A DNA stretch of 28,309 nt from Ichthyosporea sp. XGB-2017a (Eukaryota; Opisthokonta; Ichthyosporea). The stretch covers positions 67,087 through 95,395 of the forward strand of contig PDIM01010353.1 of NCBI GenBank assembly GCA_002811675.1, written 5' to 3'. Below the pieces are notes generated by a model that saw only the letters and a program-made list of their open reading frames with translations, did no database searches and had not been told where the DNA came from. Shown piece by piece: positions 15,941-24,145 of this stretch. The position numbers and the translations under genes were made by a program. Numbering within the stretch: the first letter of the stretch is position 1; each line of letters begins with the position of its first letter.

Positions 15941-16843
15941 ATGAAGGTGACTTTGAAATTAGTGATATTGACTGCATTGATCGCTTCAATTAGCGCTGTT
16001 GATCTGGAATGCAATAGCTCGTTGGCACAGAACGACGTTGAGGCGCTTAGCAAGTCTGTTACTGCCTTCCTTTCTGCAGCAGCACAATCTTGGTCACAGT
16101 TTTCTTTGCCCGACGGATATACAAATTCTGGCTCCCCAGACCATTTTACTGCTTCCAACAAAGTAGCTCCTGGAAAGTTAACTGTCCCCAACTTTAACTA
16201 TACAGCATATTGCAATAAGGTCGGGCCTCAGGCCAAAGATATATTCAATGTTCTGGAAAGCAAACAATGTATAAAGAATGAGCCTGCCTGGGCAAAGTGG
16301 GTTTCCAGTGCGGACACAGAAAGTGTTTATGATACAATTTCTTCTGATAGCTATACACCATGCTATATCTCTTTGTCAGAGGGGCTGAAACATGCTGCAT
16401 TTAGCGCTGTCATGTGCAATGATGATTTGTATTCAAAGTACGGGCAGGCCGTGTTTTTAAGTGATTCTAGAGTTGTTTCAACGGCAACAGTTGGCTCTTA
16501 CAACATGGATATGATTGAGCTCAACGACTCCGAGACGACCACTGCTGTGTGCAATGACAATAACTTTTTGGCCACCTATGTGAACTCTGGTTCTGGAAAA
16601 GCTAAATTCAATATTTTAAATCTCTCGTACGGTCTCAGCAGCCTTTTGCCCAATTGTGACCTAAGTCCTGTTAAAAATGGATTCGAAGGTCCCCAAAAGT
16701 GGCTAAAAGGGACTATGGATCAATCAAGAGGCGCGGTTTATTCCGTATGCTCAAAGCAAGGCAAAAGTAATGTCGGGGATTCTAATATTCTTGTTCCCTC
16801 TTTGACCGTTGTTATCTCCACTCTCTCATTCATGCTTCTCTAA
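15941..16843 (+). CDS. Secreted, probably GPI-anchored orphan protein with eight cysteines
   Basis: A 300-residue protein I do not recognise. It has a clear signal peptide (residues 1-19, cut after SISA) and a hydrophobic C-terminal tail (about 283-300) with no basic residues after it, preceded by small residues around 276-281: the pattern of a GPI attachment signal. Between them are eight cysteines (24, 91, 110, 141, 159, 204, 239, 270), an even number compatible with four disulfides, and N-glycosylation sequons at N25, N86, N195 and N227. The size and layout suggest a cell-surface or wall protein. Elicitin and CFEM families were considered, but the cysteine spacing does not fit. A TATA box and a long upstream gap suggest regulated expression. 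Confidence 0.75.
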   Translation: MKVTLKLVILTALIASISAVDLECNSSLAQNDVEALSKSVTAFLSAAAQSWSQFSLPDGYTNSGSPDHFTASNKVAPGKLTVPNFNYTAYCNKVGPQAKDIFNVLESKQCIKNEPAWAKWVSSADTESVYDTISSDSYTPCYISLSEGLKHAAFSAVMCNDDLYSKYGQAVFLSDSRVVSTATVGSYNMDMIELNDSETTTAVCNDNNFLATYVNSGSGKAKFNILNLSYGLSSLLPNCDLSPVKNGFEGPQKWLKGTMDQSRGAVYSVCSKQGKSNVGDSNILVPSLTVVISTLSFMLL

Positions 16844-16861
16844 TTTAAAGACTAATTTGCA

Positions 16862-16867
16862 AATAAA
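16862..16867 (+). terminator. AATAAA polyadenylation signal for the secreted-protein gene
   Basis: AATAAA lies 18 bases after the stop, in the 128-base convergent gap before the BolA-type stop. Confidence 0.4.
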
Positions 16868-16971
16868 CAACTCCCTTTCCCATAGTGCACAGATGAATAT
16901 GAACAGACAGAGTTTTCATTAGAGGCAACTTTAATACACATTTAATTCCCCAAAATCTACATGTATATCTC

Positions 16972-17582
16972 CTAAGACTCCTCATCGAAAGGCGTCGGTC
17001 CTTCCCCTGAATACGTATTTACTCTGAAAGCGTGTATGTGTTTCAGCTCCTCCGTCAATTCCTAAAGAATGCATTAAAATGGCAAATGTCAATTACTCGC
17101 AAAGGGTACGATAGGCTTCTTTTTATCTATCCCCACTTACCTTCTGAACAAGTTGATGTTGACGCACTCTCGACAGGCCCTTGAATTCCGGAGACACAAT
17201 AAATACGCTGTAACTGAGGCCACATCCAACGCCCACCTCGCGCGGCGAATGGTCCACAATTTTAATATTCTTTGGATTAAACCTTTCCGTAAGCTTGTCT
17301 TCAACGTGTTGGACTTTTTCATCAAAGCCCAGCAAAGCAAATTCTTCCGTGGTCAATGTCTTTGCACTATAACAGCGATTCTTCACAACAAACATTCAAA
17401 AAAGCACAAGCATCAGTTTCAAAGCTTTTCTTCGCCGGTATTTTGATTTTGAAACATCTTTGCTGCCCACTTACCCACATAGGTCCCATTCGGGTACACT
17501 TAGAAATAACTGTTTTCCCAACAACCCGGCTAGATCCCACTCCCATAAACCCCGAAAGCGATTTCACCAATGACATACTCAT
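16972..17582 (-). CDS. Mitochondrial BolA3-type protein (three exons)
   Basis: Exons 17582-17475, 17380-17141 and 17061-16972 give 145 residues. Intron 1 (94 nt) has donor GTAAGT and, in the best in-frame reading, an AAG acceptor. Intron 2 (79 nt) has GTAAGT and TTTAG. Exon 1 encodes a Ser/Gly/basic stretch with no acidic residue, as in a mitochondrial presequence. Exons 2-3 hold the BolA fold: KLTERFNPKNIKIVD, the GCG motif with its conserved cysteine, SVFIVSPEFKGLSRVRQHQLV and ELTEELKHIHAFRV. The GCG and QHQ signatures match BOLA3/Bol3, which works with a monothiol glutaredoxin and Nfu1 to pass 4Fe-4S clusters to lipoyl synthase and similar clients. An alternative intron 1 (donor GTGGGT, acceptor TATAG) also keeps frame and would shorten the presequence junction. 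Confidence 0.88.
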
Positions 17583-18174
17583 TATGAATCATGTACATAA
17601 GATGTATAATATAGCTTGACTGCCCTTTTAATACTATATATTCCCCTTTGCTACTTGAGATCCCTATATTTCACTCTCTAAAGAAGCACTGGCAACAGAA
17701 AAAAAGAAGAAAAAGAGAAATAAGAGTAACTCAAAATTAAAGTCTAATTGAACAAAATCAAATTCACAAAAGTGAAACGGACAACTTCAACAAACAAAAA
17801 AAAAAATAATTAAAAAAAACAAGGCCGAGCTTAGAATAAAAAATTGAGCAAAAACGAAAAATTCGCATTTCTTTCTTTTTTTTTTTTCAAGTGTTTTGGT
17901 TGCTGTGTAGTTTATTTTGATGGAAGCTTTACAATATTTGAACTAAATTAATAACTAGGGCATGGTGTGGAGACGGAGGGAGAAGGAAGAAGAGAATCTA
18001 CCCCTTGCCAACTCATTTGCACTATTTAAGATCACCCAAATCACATTTGACGTTTTGATAATAAATAAAAACCAATAAGCACACTCCCATTCACCAGCTC
18101 ACATCTCTCATTACCCATTCATTCAGTTAGTCACTCATTCTTATGGTTTTCTTCTCTCTTTCGATGGCTACCCT
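17583..18174. other. Intergenic gap upstream of the BolA3 gene
   Basis: The 592 bases are AT-rich, with purine-rich and A/T homopolymer runs at about 17695-17890. A TATATAG (minus strand, plus 17634-17640) lies 52 bases before the BolA3 ATG. The right part should carry the DUF962 3' UTR; TTTATT at 17911 would be a minus-strand poly(A) signal. No gene is seen. Confidence 0.5.
17634..17640 (-). promoter_or_regulatory. TATATAG box of the BolA3 gene
   Basis: TATATAG on the minus strand 52 bases upstream of the BolA3 ATG, in an otherwise less regular AT context. It is possible but not distinctive in AT-rich DNA. Confidence 0.3.
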
Positions 18175-18591
18175 TTAGTTCTCCTTCTTGGGCTCCTCAG
18201 TCTCAGTTTCGGGTTTGGCCTCGACAGCTTCAACAGTTGCCTCAACACGCTCATCAAAAGGACGCTGACCAGACACAAGCTCGTAGAACATAATAAAATC
18301 ACAACAGAAGGAGAGAAATGGGTGCTTAAAAGTAGCTGGCTTGTTCTTCTCAAAGAAGTAGTGACCGGCCCAGGCGAATCCATAGCCAAAAACAGCAGTC
18401 ATACCAAGGATCTTGGGGCTTCTCTTAGCGAGACCCACTGCAAGAACAGTAAGGGCGGTGGCAGTTCCGGCCACATGAAGCTTTCTGTTCTCCGGTGTCA
18501 TGTGCTCTCCCAAGTAGAAAGGATAAAACTCCTCAACGGTATTGAATCCGTTAGCAGGGTAAGGAAGTGTCTTGGCGGAAAACAAAGGCAT
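18175..18591 (-). CDS. DUF962 (Mpo1/YGL010w-like superfamily) membrane protein
   Basis: A 138-residue protein with the DUF962 signature: EEFYPFYLGEHMTPENRKLH (E29-H30, H39), GT at 42-43, then GYGFAWAGHYFFEKNKPATF (H77, E81, N83, P85) and KHPFLSFCCDFIMF (H90). Two hydrophobic stretches, about 44-72 and 94-108, suggest membrane association. The C-terminal 30 residues are a Glu/Lys/Thr tail. The superfamily includes yeast Mpo1, an Fe(II)-dependent 2-hydroxy-fatty-acid dioxygenase of the ER; the kept histidines would fit a metal site, but this short form is closer to the roughly 100-residue bacterial and protist type and its reaction is not assigned. The ATG at 18591 starts right at the conserved N-terminus. 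It is divergent from the receptor gene. Confidence 0.82.
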   Translation of the reverse strand: MPLFSAKTLPYPANGFNTVEEFYPFYLGEHMTPENRKLHVAGTATALTVLAVGLAKRSPKILGMTAVFGYGFAWAGHYFFEKNKPATFKHPFLSFCCDFIMFYELVSGQRPFDERVEATVEAVEAKPETETEEPKKEN

Positions 18592-18945
18592 TGTTCACAA
18601 TTTAAATCAAAAAAAGTTTTGTCAATCTTAAAATCTAAAATAACTTAATACAAAAAAGAAAATTTTTTAAAACCAATTTTTCTATACAAATGTATTGCCC
18701 AGCTGATATTTATATTTTGTATGGTAAAAATAGAAGGCAAAAGCAAAAAACAAAAAAAACGTGATTTATTTATTATTGTTCATTTTATACCGGCTTTTTC
18801 TTTTGGAAATATCTATTTTTCTCTCACTCTAAGGCAATTATGAATTTGTCGAGGTGTGAGAAAATTAAGAGTAAATTCGGGAAGGGGCAGAGAGAGGCAC
18901 CTTTAAATGCAAAGGGGTGGTGGATGTAATAGTGCTGTGATGCTC

Positions 18946-18993
18946 AAGAAGAAGAAGAAGAAGAAGAAGAAGATGATGATGATGATGAAGAAG
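18946..18993. repeat. (AAG)9(ATG)5(AAG)2 microsatellite
   Basis: Nine perfect AAG units (18946-18972) run directly into five ATG units (18973-18987) and two more AAG. It lies outside any supported gene. Confidence 0.95.
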
Positions 18994-19907
18994 CTATGTG
19001 CTCTCAGGTTTAGTGGAATGAGTCTATGAGTTTGCAAAGGTGCTTGGAGTAATGAACACACAAGTCGATTTAAAGGTTCAGGCATCTCTTCCAGTATATT
19101 TTTTGAATAGTGTGTAAGGTCGAAAATTCTGGTGATACTTTTTCCACTCTCATGGGAGTGGGTAAATCATCCGATCTTTGCTTGCACTGTAAAGACTTCT
19201 TCCAAGATCTCCTTGTCTCGTTGAAGCATTTTTGCTACTTAGGCCATCGCCGGTCTTTGATCACTAAACCGATGAGCACCTTCTTCCCCAGCTAGCGATA
19301 CGATTTCAGTCTCAGGGCAGCCACCTGGGATTGAGGAGTATTTTGGTATTTCCATCAGCACATGAAGTCTCTATATCGACAAGCCAGATATCTCCCTCGG
19401 GGCACTAGGGGTCCTTACAGATGCTCGATATTTGTCAGAATCGCTGCTGCTCCACTCACTCGACTCTCAAGAATATCCCTTTTTCTACCCATCTTTTCCA
19501 CGAAATAGCATAAAAAACTATGCGATCTTAGTATTTAGATTATAACAGTAGGTCACGATCCCTCACTGTCAAACCCAGACAACTGCTGAACGCAGCACTG
19601 CGAAACAGAACCTTAAATGCAAAGGCCACATTCACCCATGACAGAATGAACTTAACTTGTAAAACATAGCTATCACATTGAAGCTAATATCCCGTTTAGC
19701 CCTTTAGCTACTTGACAAAAGACACTTTGTACAAAACCCATTTGACATCTCAGAAACCCTGTTTAGTACTACACACTACCAACTGACCACAACCATCAAA
19801 TTATACTCTCCCAGCAATACAAATTACAAAGGTGAAAGAAGAAGAGAGGAAAGCTAGAGCAAAATTCGGACCAAAAATAATTTCGCAGGGGGTACTATAA
19901 TTGTAAC

Positions 19908-19940
19908 GGGGCCAGCAAGGAGCGCTCCTTGGGGCCAGCT
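19908..19940. repeat. Palindrome CAAGGAGCGCTCCTTG flanked by GGGGCCAG repeats
   Basis: A 16-base perfect palindrome (19916-19931) sits between GGGGCCAG (19908-19915) and a second GGGGCCAG (19931-19938), and is followed by the CAGCTG element. It is GC-rich in an AT-rich promoter, 465 bases upstream of the receptor ATG. It is a candidate dimer-binding site. Confidence 0.7.
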
Positions 19941-20158
19941 GATTGGTGATGAGGCACATCAGGGTTACGATAATCAATGCCTTTTGGCATGGGCAAGAAT
20001 AGAGAAAAGGGGAGTTTATTAGTAATAAATAAAATTATAATTACAATTGTATTTCTCACAGGGCCTTCTCCCAGCTGATTGATGATTGATCCTCCACTTC
20101 CTCTAATAATAAATTTAGTAAGTCCTTCTCTCTCGTGAATTATTTATCTGGAGGGATT

Positions 20159-20190
20159 TATCTATCTATCTATCTATATATCTATCTATC
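20159..20190. repeat. (TATC)n microsatellite
   Basis: About eight TATC units with one TA insertion in the middle, about 205 bases upstream of the receptor ATG. Confidence 0.95.
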
Positions 20191-20395
20191 TTGCTTGGTA
20201 TTGGATTTGTGCGGTGTTTGGGGGAAGGTGCTGCAATACTATTGGATTGGGAACTGAGAGCACGATCAGAAGCAGGATCCAGGATAAAGAGAGCAAGGGG
20301 GAAGGTGAATGGTTTGTGAATTGCTGGTTGCTGGTTGCTGTTGTTGATTTAAGTGAACTTGTGTTAATCAGTAGTGTGTTATTACTTTAGTGATA

Positions 20396-23300
20396 ATGCG
20401 TGGGATGAGATATATTTTATGGGTGGGGCTACAGGTGTTGATTTGGTGTGCTGTTTTGATCGAATGTCAAGCAGATAGGACTGGGAATATAAAATCTGCG
20501 GCTGAATCAGAGGAGGCCTTGTCGACGTATGAGCAACCATTCAATAGAGCGTTTTGCCCTGATTGTGCTGTGACTGCAAAAAACTTCTCTCTTCGACTTT
20601 TGCACACAGACTACTTGGATTCCCTAGTAGCACAGTCGCGTAGTGGTAATGGGGGCTTTGCAAGACTTGACTCGGGGCTGTCACAGCTCCGGAAGGAAGT
20701 TGGGACTCCTTCCTTGACCGTGGATGCAGGTAACTTCTTTGGATTCACTTCGTTCTTTCAATTCTTCCAAGGGTACTATATCAGTCAATATATGGCCTAC
20801 ATGGGGTACAACGCTGTAAATCTGGGATACAGTGAGGTGTTTGAGAGTAACTTACTTAGCCTTGCAAATTTCAAAAGTTATAATAACACAAGTGTTGTTT
20901 CATCTAATGTAAATGGTTTGCAGTCCACTCCAACATCGGAGTATTTTATGCCTTTTGCTGTAACGGAGGTGAATGGCACTGATGGTCAAACAGTAAAAGT
21001 GGGAATTGTTGGCTATGCTGATTCGAATGTTTGCAAGATGTCTGTTTGCTTGAGGACTATATTTATCTCTGAAATCGTAAGCTCCTTATCCACAGCAATA
21101 TTTCAATTACTGGGTACTCATCCTGATGTTAATGTTATAGTAGCGTTGAGTTCTGCGGGATATGAAATTGATGTTGAAATAGCTGCTCAACTACAATTTG
21201 TGAATGTCATTGTGGGGACTAGATTGAGCAATCAACACGGGTCTTCGGGTGATAACGAAACACCCATATTTGCAGTTGCTAAAAATGCTGACCTGGAACC
21301 AGTTCTATTGACTTCAACGAAGGGAAATTCTGAATACATTGGTATTGTGGACTTGGAATTTGTGAATAGTATTCCCACTTCTTGGAATAATGCTTCTTTA
21401 TTTTTAGCCAACTGTGATATTTCTACTCCCTGTGTCCAACCAAATGCAACCATGGAAGAAGAAATTAAACATCTGTATATGGATATAGAAGATAGCACTC
21501 ATCAAGTTATTGGAAATGTGGGTGGAAACTACACAGATTTAAACTGTAGAACGGAATACTGCCAAGCTGGTCAGTTCATAGCTAACAGTGCTTTGCAGCG
21601 ACTGAATGAGGATTATCAGTCTTGTGATTTCTTCTTTTTTGATGGTGGAAGCGCTAACCATAGCATTGGGCCTGGAAATGTCACTGTTCTTGATGTTGAT
21701 CTTCTATATCCTTATCCAGATAAGGCATCGTTCTTTCTTATATCAGGTGAAATTTTAATAAGCGTTGTGCGGATGTTCATGCAGGGCACATATCAATTTC
21801 TTCAGAATGCTGGGCTTCGCATTTCGAAGAACTGGGATAATCCCAGCGTTATATCAGTGACAAATGTAGAAGTGCTTCGTGATGGAGTGTGGACTGAGGT
21901 CGTTCCAACGAATTTATATAATGGGTGTGCGACGGACTACATTAGTAAAGGGAATGATGGTTATACAATTCTTGCACGCAATGTTTCGGGTGCGTTTGAT
22001 GATGGTCCATCGATTGACTATTTGTTGCGAAAGCAGTTTATGGTTGCAAACATCACAAATATGTCCTTTCCAACAACGCTGCCATACAACTTTCAAAATA
22101 GTACTCAAACAAAACCGAACTTCGTAGCCTCGTGCACTTACGAAGAGAAATTGAACGCATCGAACTTTAATTTCACGGATTATTGTAGTGTCGCGGATCG
22201 CTCTTCCGAAGAGATGGCATTACTCATATCACCCAAAACTTCAAAATTTCTTCCGGACGTGAGATCTATTTCCATTAAAGTGAAAGCGACGAATGTTAAT
22301 GAGAAAGTGCAAGCTCAATTAGCTATTTATGCAGGTCTTTCTGATTCTGGACCCTTAGTTACTTATTTTGAAACAGAGGACCTTATAGGTCTTGACAAAG
22401 TTGTGCATGTACCGTCTTCTGCTGCTTATATAGCGTTTGTTAGTGACGCGCTCAGTGGGGGTGAAGATACTTTAGAATTTTTTTACGAGGCTGAAACTTT
22501 TTGTAGCCCGGGCTATTACATACAGAAAGTTAACAATATCAGCAGTTGTATGCCATGTAGTGCTGGTTCTTATAGGAATGAAGGTGCAGATGACAGCGAA
22601 TGTAAGGTGTGTCCCAAAGGAACATATTCAAGCTTAGACGGATCTCCGTCGTGCACAAAATGTGATGGGCATATTGGATTGTATTCGGACTTGGCGGGTT
22701 CTACGGGATGTACATACTGTTCTGGGACCAGGAAAACTGTAATTGTGGATAGCTCGGGTAGCGGTATTGCATGTGACTGTGAAACCCCTCTCATAGGACC
22801 TGACTGTGTAAATCCCGAGGATATTTTGAGCTTGACTGGGGACTTTGGTATTCTAATAGTCGTGTTATCTGGTGTGGGTCTCATGTCAGTTATTGTCATT
22901 ACCATTCTGCTTATAGCATACCGAAGACATGGGGTTGTTAAAGCATCTTCGCTAATGTTTTGCCTATTTGTTCTCTTTGGCCTCTTTGTTGCCTTTTGTG
23001 CGCCTCCGTTTTATTTTGGAAGACCAACTACCGCAGTGTGTTATTTGAGGGACTACCTGTTAGTGTTTGGTGCTGTGATTATTTTTGCGAGCCTGGTTAC
23101 TAAGCTATGGAGAGTGTGGCGCGTTTTTGATAACCCTGACCTTGAAGGAAGCAAGTCATACTTGACAGATTCTAGATTGGCACTGTATATTTTATGTTTG
23201 GTGGGAATAGATTTTGTAATTGTGGTGGGATTAACTTTTGTGGATAAGCGCTATGTCAGTGCCCAAGTAAGCTCTTCTGGATATGTTGACTATGTTTGCA

Positions 23301-23923
23301 AGGGAGGGGAATATGAATTTATTACAGCTTCTGTTTTTAATTTCATGCTTCTTATTGCTGGACTTTTTCTGTCATTTAAAACGAGAAAAGTACCCGCAAT
23401 TTTTGCAGAAGCGAAATACGTTGGCTATAGTATTTATGTAACAGCTGCCCTAGTTGTTGTTTGTGTGTGTGTTGTTGCCGGATTGCGGGGTCAAAATCAT
23501 ACATTTATTAAGCTTTGCTCTATAACAATTGAACTTGTTGCTATCACAATACTTTGTTTCATATTTCTCCCCAAACTTTTCTCCCTCAAAAAATATTCGA
23601 GCACCGATTCGTTTGATGATCACCGCCCCGAATTTTCATCTTCCACATCTTCTGTGCAGCTTAACAAGGCCAGGAAGGATGATACATCAGTCCTTCTTAA
23701 CTTCTCCTCTTCTAGTATTATGAAATTCTGCAAGTACAATCGAACCTTGGTTGCTAATATAATGGAATCCACCTTTGCAAATGTAGAACTTGGGGAAACT
23801 CCGAGAGAGCGACTCCTTGCATTAGCCAAAGCCTCTGGCCTTGAAATGTACGACCAAGTTCCTTCTCTAGAGCCTACGAACTCCATGAACATGGGCGATA
23901 TCCATGACTGCCACACCGAATAG
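20396..23923 (+). CDS. Class C (GABA-B-like) GPCR with catalytically dead 5'-nucleotidase ectodomain
   Basis: A 1175-residue receptor. Signal peptide 1-26; 5'-nucleotidase/metallophosphatase-like N domain about 46-340; 5'-nucleotidase C domain about 365-560; further ectodomain to about 700; Cys-rich ephrin-receptor-like module about 703-804; seven helices about 813-1062; cytoplasmic tail of about 110 residues. The 7TM part shows GABA-B hallmarks: RRHGVVKASS after TM1, the TM3 cysteine in AVCYLRDYLL, KLWRVWRVF, and FLPKL at TM7. In the nucleotidase part, usual motif HTNDxH reads HTDYLD (70-75), DAGD reads DAGN (N113), GNHE reads GYSE (144-147), SH reads SS (252-253) and GGHSQ/T reads GTRLS (274-278), so the metal site is gone. 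The base-stacking loop survives as GNDGY (519-523). It probably senses a ligand and couples to G proteins; the ligand is unknown, and a nucleotide or nucleoside is a guess. ATG 20396 is chosen; 20405 is an alternative. Confidence 0.9.
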   Translation: MRGMRYILWVGLQVLIWCAVLIECQADRTGNIKSAAESEEALSTYEQPFNRAFCPDCAVTAKNFSLRLLHTDYLDSLVAQSRSGNGGFARLDSGLSQLRKEVGTPSLTVDAGNFFGFTSFFQFFQGYYISQYMAYMGYNAVNLGYSEVFESNLLSLANFKSYNNTSVVSSNVNGLQSTPTSEYFMPFAVTEVNGTDGQTVKVGIVGYADSNVCKMSVCLRTIFISEIVSSLSTAIFQLLGTHPDVNVIVALSSAGYEIDVEIAAQLQFVNVIVGTRLSNQHGSSGDNETPIFAVAKNADLEPVLLTSTKGNSEYIGIVDLEFVNSIPTSWNNASLFLANCDISTPCVQPNATMEEEIKHLYMDIEDSTHQVIGNVGGNYTDLNCRTEYCQAGQFIANSALQRLNEDYQSCDFFFFDGGSANHSIGPGNVTVLDVDLLYPYPDKASFFLISGEILISVVRMFMQGTYQFLQNAGLRISKNWDNPSVISVTNVEVLRDGVWTEVVPTNLYNGCATDYISKGNDGYTILARNVSGAFDDGPSIDYLLRKQFMVANITNMSFPTTLPYNFQNSTQTKPNFVASCTYEEKLNASNFNFTDYCSVADRSSEEMALLISPKTSKFLPDVRSISIKVKATNVNEKVQAQLAIYAGLSDSGPLVTYFETEDLIGLDKVVHVPSSAAYIAFVSDALSGGEDTLEFFYEAETFCSPGYYIQKVNNISSCMPCSAGSYRNEGADDSECKVCPKGTYSSLDGSPSCTKCDGHIGLYSDLAGSTGCTYCSGTRKTVIVDSSGSGIACDCETPLIGPDCVNPEDILSLTGDFGILIVVLSGVGLMSVIVITILLIAYRRHGVVKASSLMFCLFVLFGLFVAFCAPPFYFGRPTTAVCYLRDYLLVFGAVIIFASLVTKLWRVWRVFDNPDLEGSKSYLTDSRLALYILCLVGIDFVIVVGLTFVDKRYVSAQVSSSGYVDYVCKGGEYEFITASVFNFMLLIAGLFLSFKTRKVPAIFAEAKYVGYSIYVTAALVVVCVCVVAGLRGQNHTFIKLCSITIELVAITILCFIFLPKLFSLKKYSSTDSFDDHRPEFSSSTSSVQLNKARKDDTSVLLNFSSSSIMKFCKYNRTLVANIMESTFANVELGETPRERLLALAKASGLEMYDQVPSLEPTNSMNMGDIHDCHTE

Positions 23924-23932
23924 TTCCTTGAA

Positions 23933-23938
23933 AATAAA
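23933..23938 (+). terminator. AATAAA polyadenylation signal for the receptor gene
   Basis: AATAAA lies 9 bases past the receptor stop. The rest of the 222-base gap to PRP5 is a C-rich run (about 23995-24016) and a T-rich, (TG)n stretch. Confidence 0.4.
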
Positions 23939-24054
23939 GCATAGCATGGGTTTAAAAAAAAATGTTTCGGGTTCACAACTTTCAATTTTCAAAGCCCCCC
24001 CTGCCCCCCCCCGCCCAGTTTTGTTTTATTCTTTTTTGTTGTTGTTATTTGTTT

Positions 24055-24069
24055 TGTGTGTGTGTGTGT
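24055..24069. repeat. (TG)n tract upstream of PRP5
   Basis: A 15-base TG run in a T-rich leader that starts about 90 bases before the PRP5 ATG. With the C-rich run before it, the coding strand of the gap is strongly pyrimidine-biased. Confidence 0.85.
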
Positions 24070-24145
24070 CTTTTTTGTTTTTGATTTTAATTAAGCAAAG
24101 GCAGCATTGCACTTTTGTTATCCTTTGGGGGTGGAGTATATAGCC

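Larger units (their letters stand above)
18592..20395. promoter_or_regulatory. 1.8 kb divergent intergenic region, DUF962 / class C receptor
   Basis: The largest gap in the window. No coding gene, tRNA or snRNA was recognised. It holds an (AAG)n(ATG)n tract, a (TATC)n tract, a 16-base palindrome flanked by direct repeats, and three CCAGCTGAT copies (18699, 19935, 20071). The last 200 bases before 20396 are G/T-rich and lack an obvious TATA box. A long 5' UTR or an unrecognised non-coding RNA is possible. Confidence 0.5.

Noticed and set aside
15941-16843. Elicitin or CFEM-domain protein
   Set aside because: Eight cysteines are present, but the spacing is far too wide for CFEM and elicitin cores.
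17367-17474. Continuous reading through BolA3 intron 1
   Set aside because: The frame ends at a stop before the BolA fold, and a strong GTAAGT donor sits at 17474.
18903-19085. 60-codon frame on the minus strand
   Set aside because: It is the translation of the AAG/ATG microsatellite (Phe/Ile run) with no flanking gene evidence.
19110-19295. 61-codon Cys/His-containing frame
   Set aside because: It opens on GTG, is short, and lacks splice partners or family resemblance.
20396-22050. Active secreted 5'-nucleotidase
   Set aside because: All positions that would hold the two metals are replaced, and the frame continues into a seven-helix domain.
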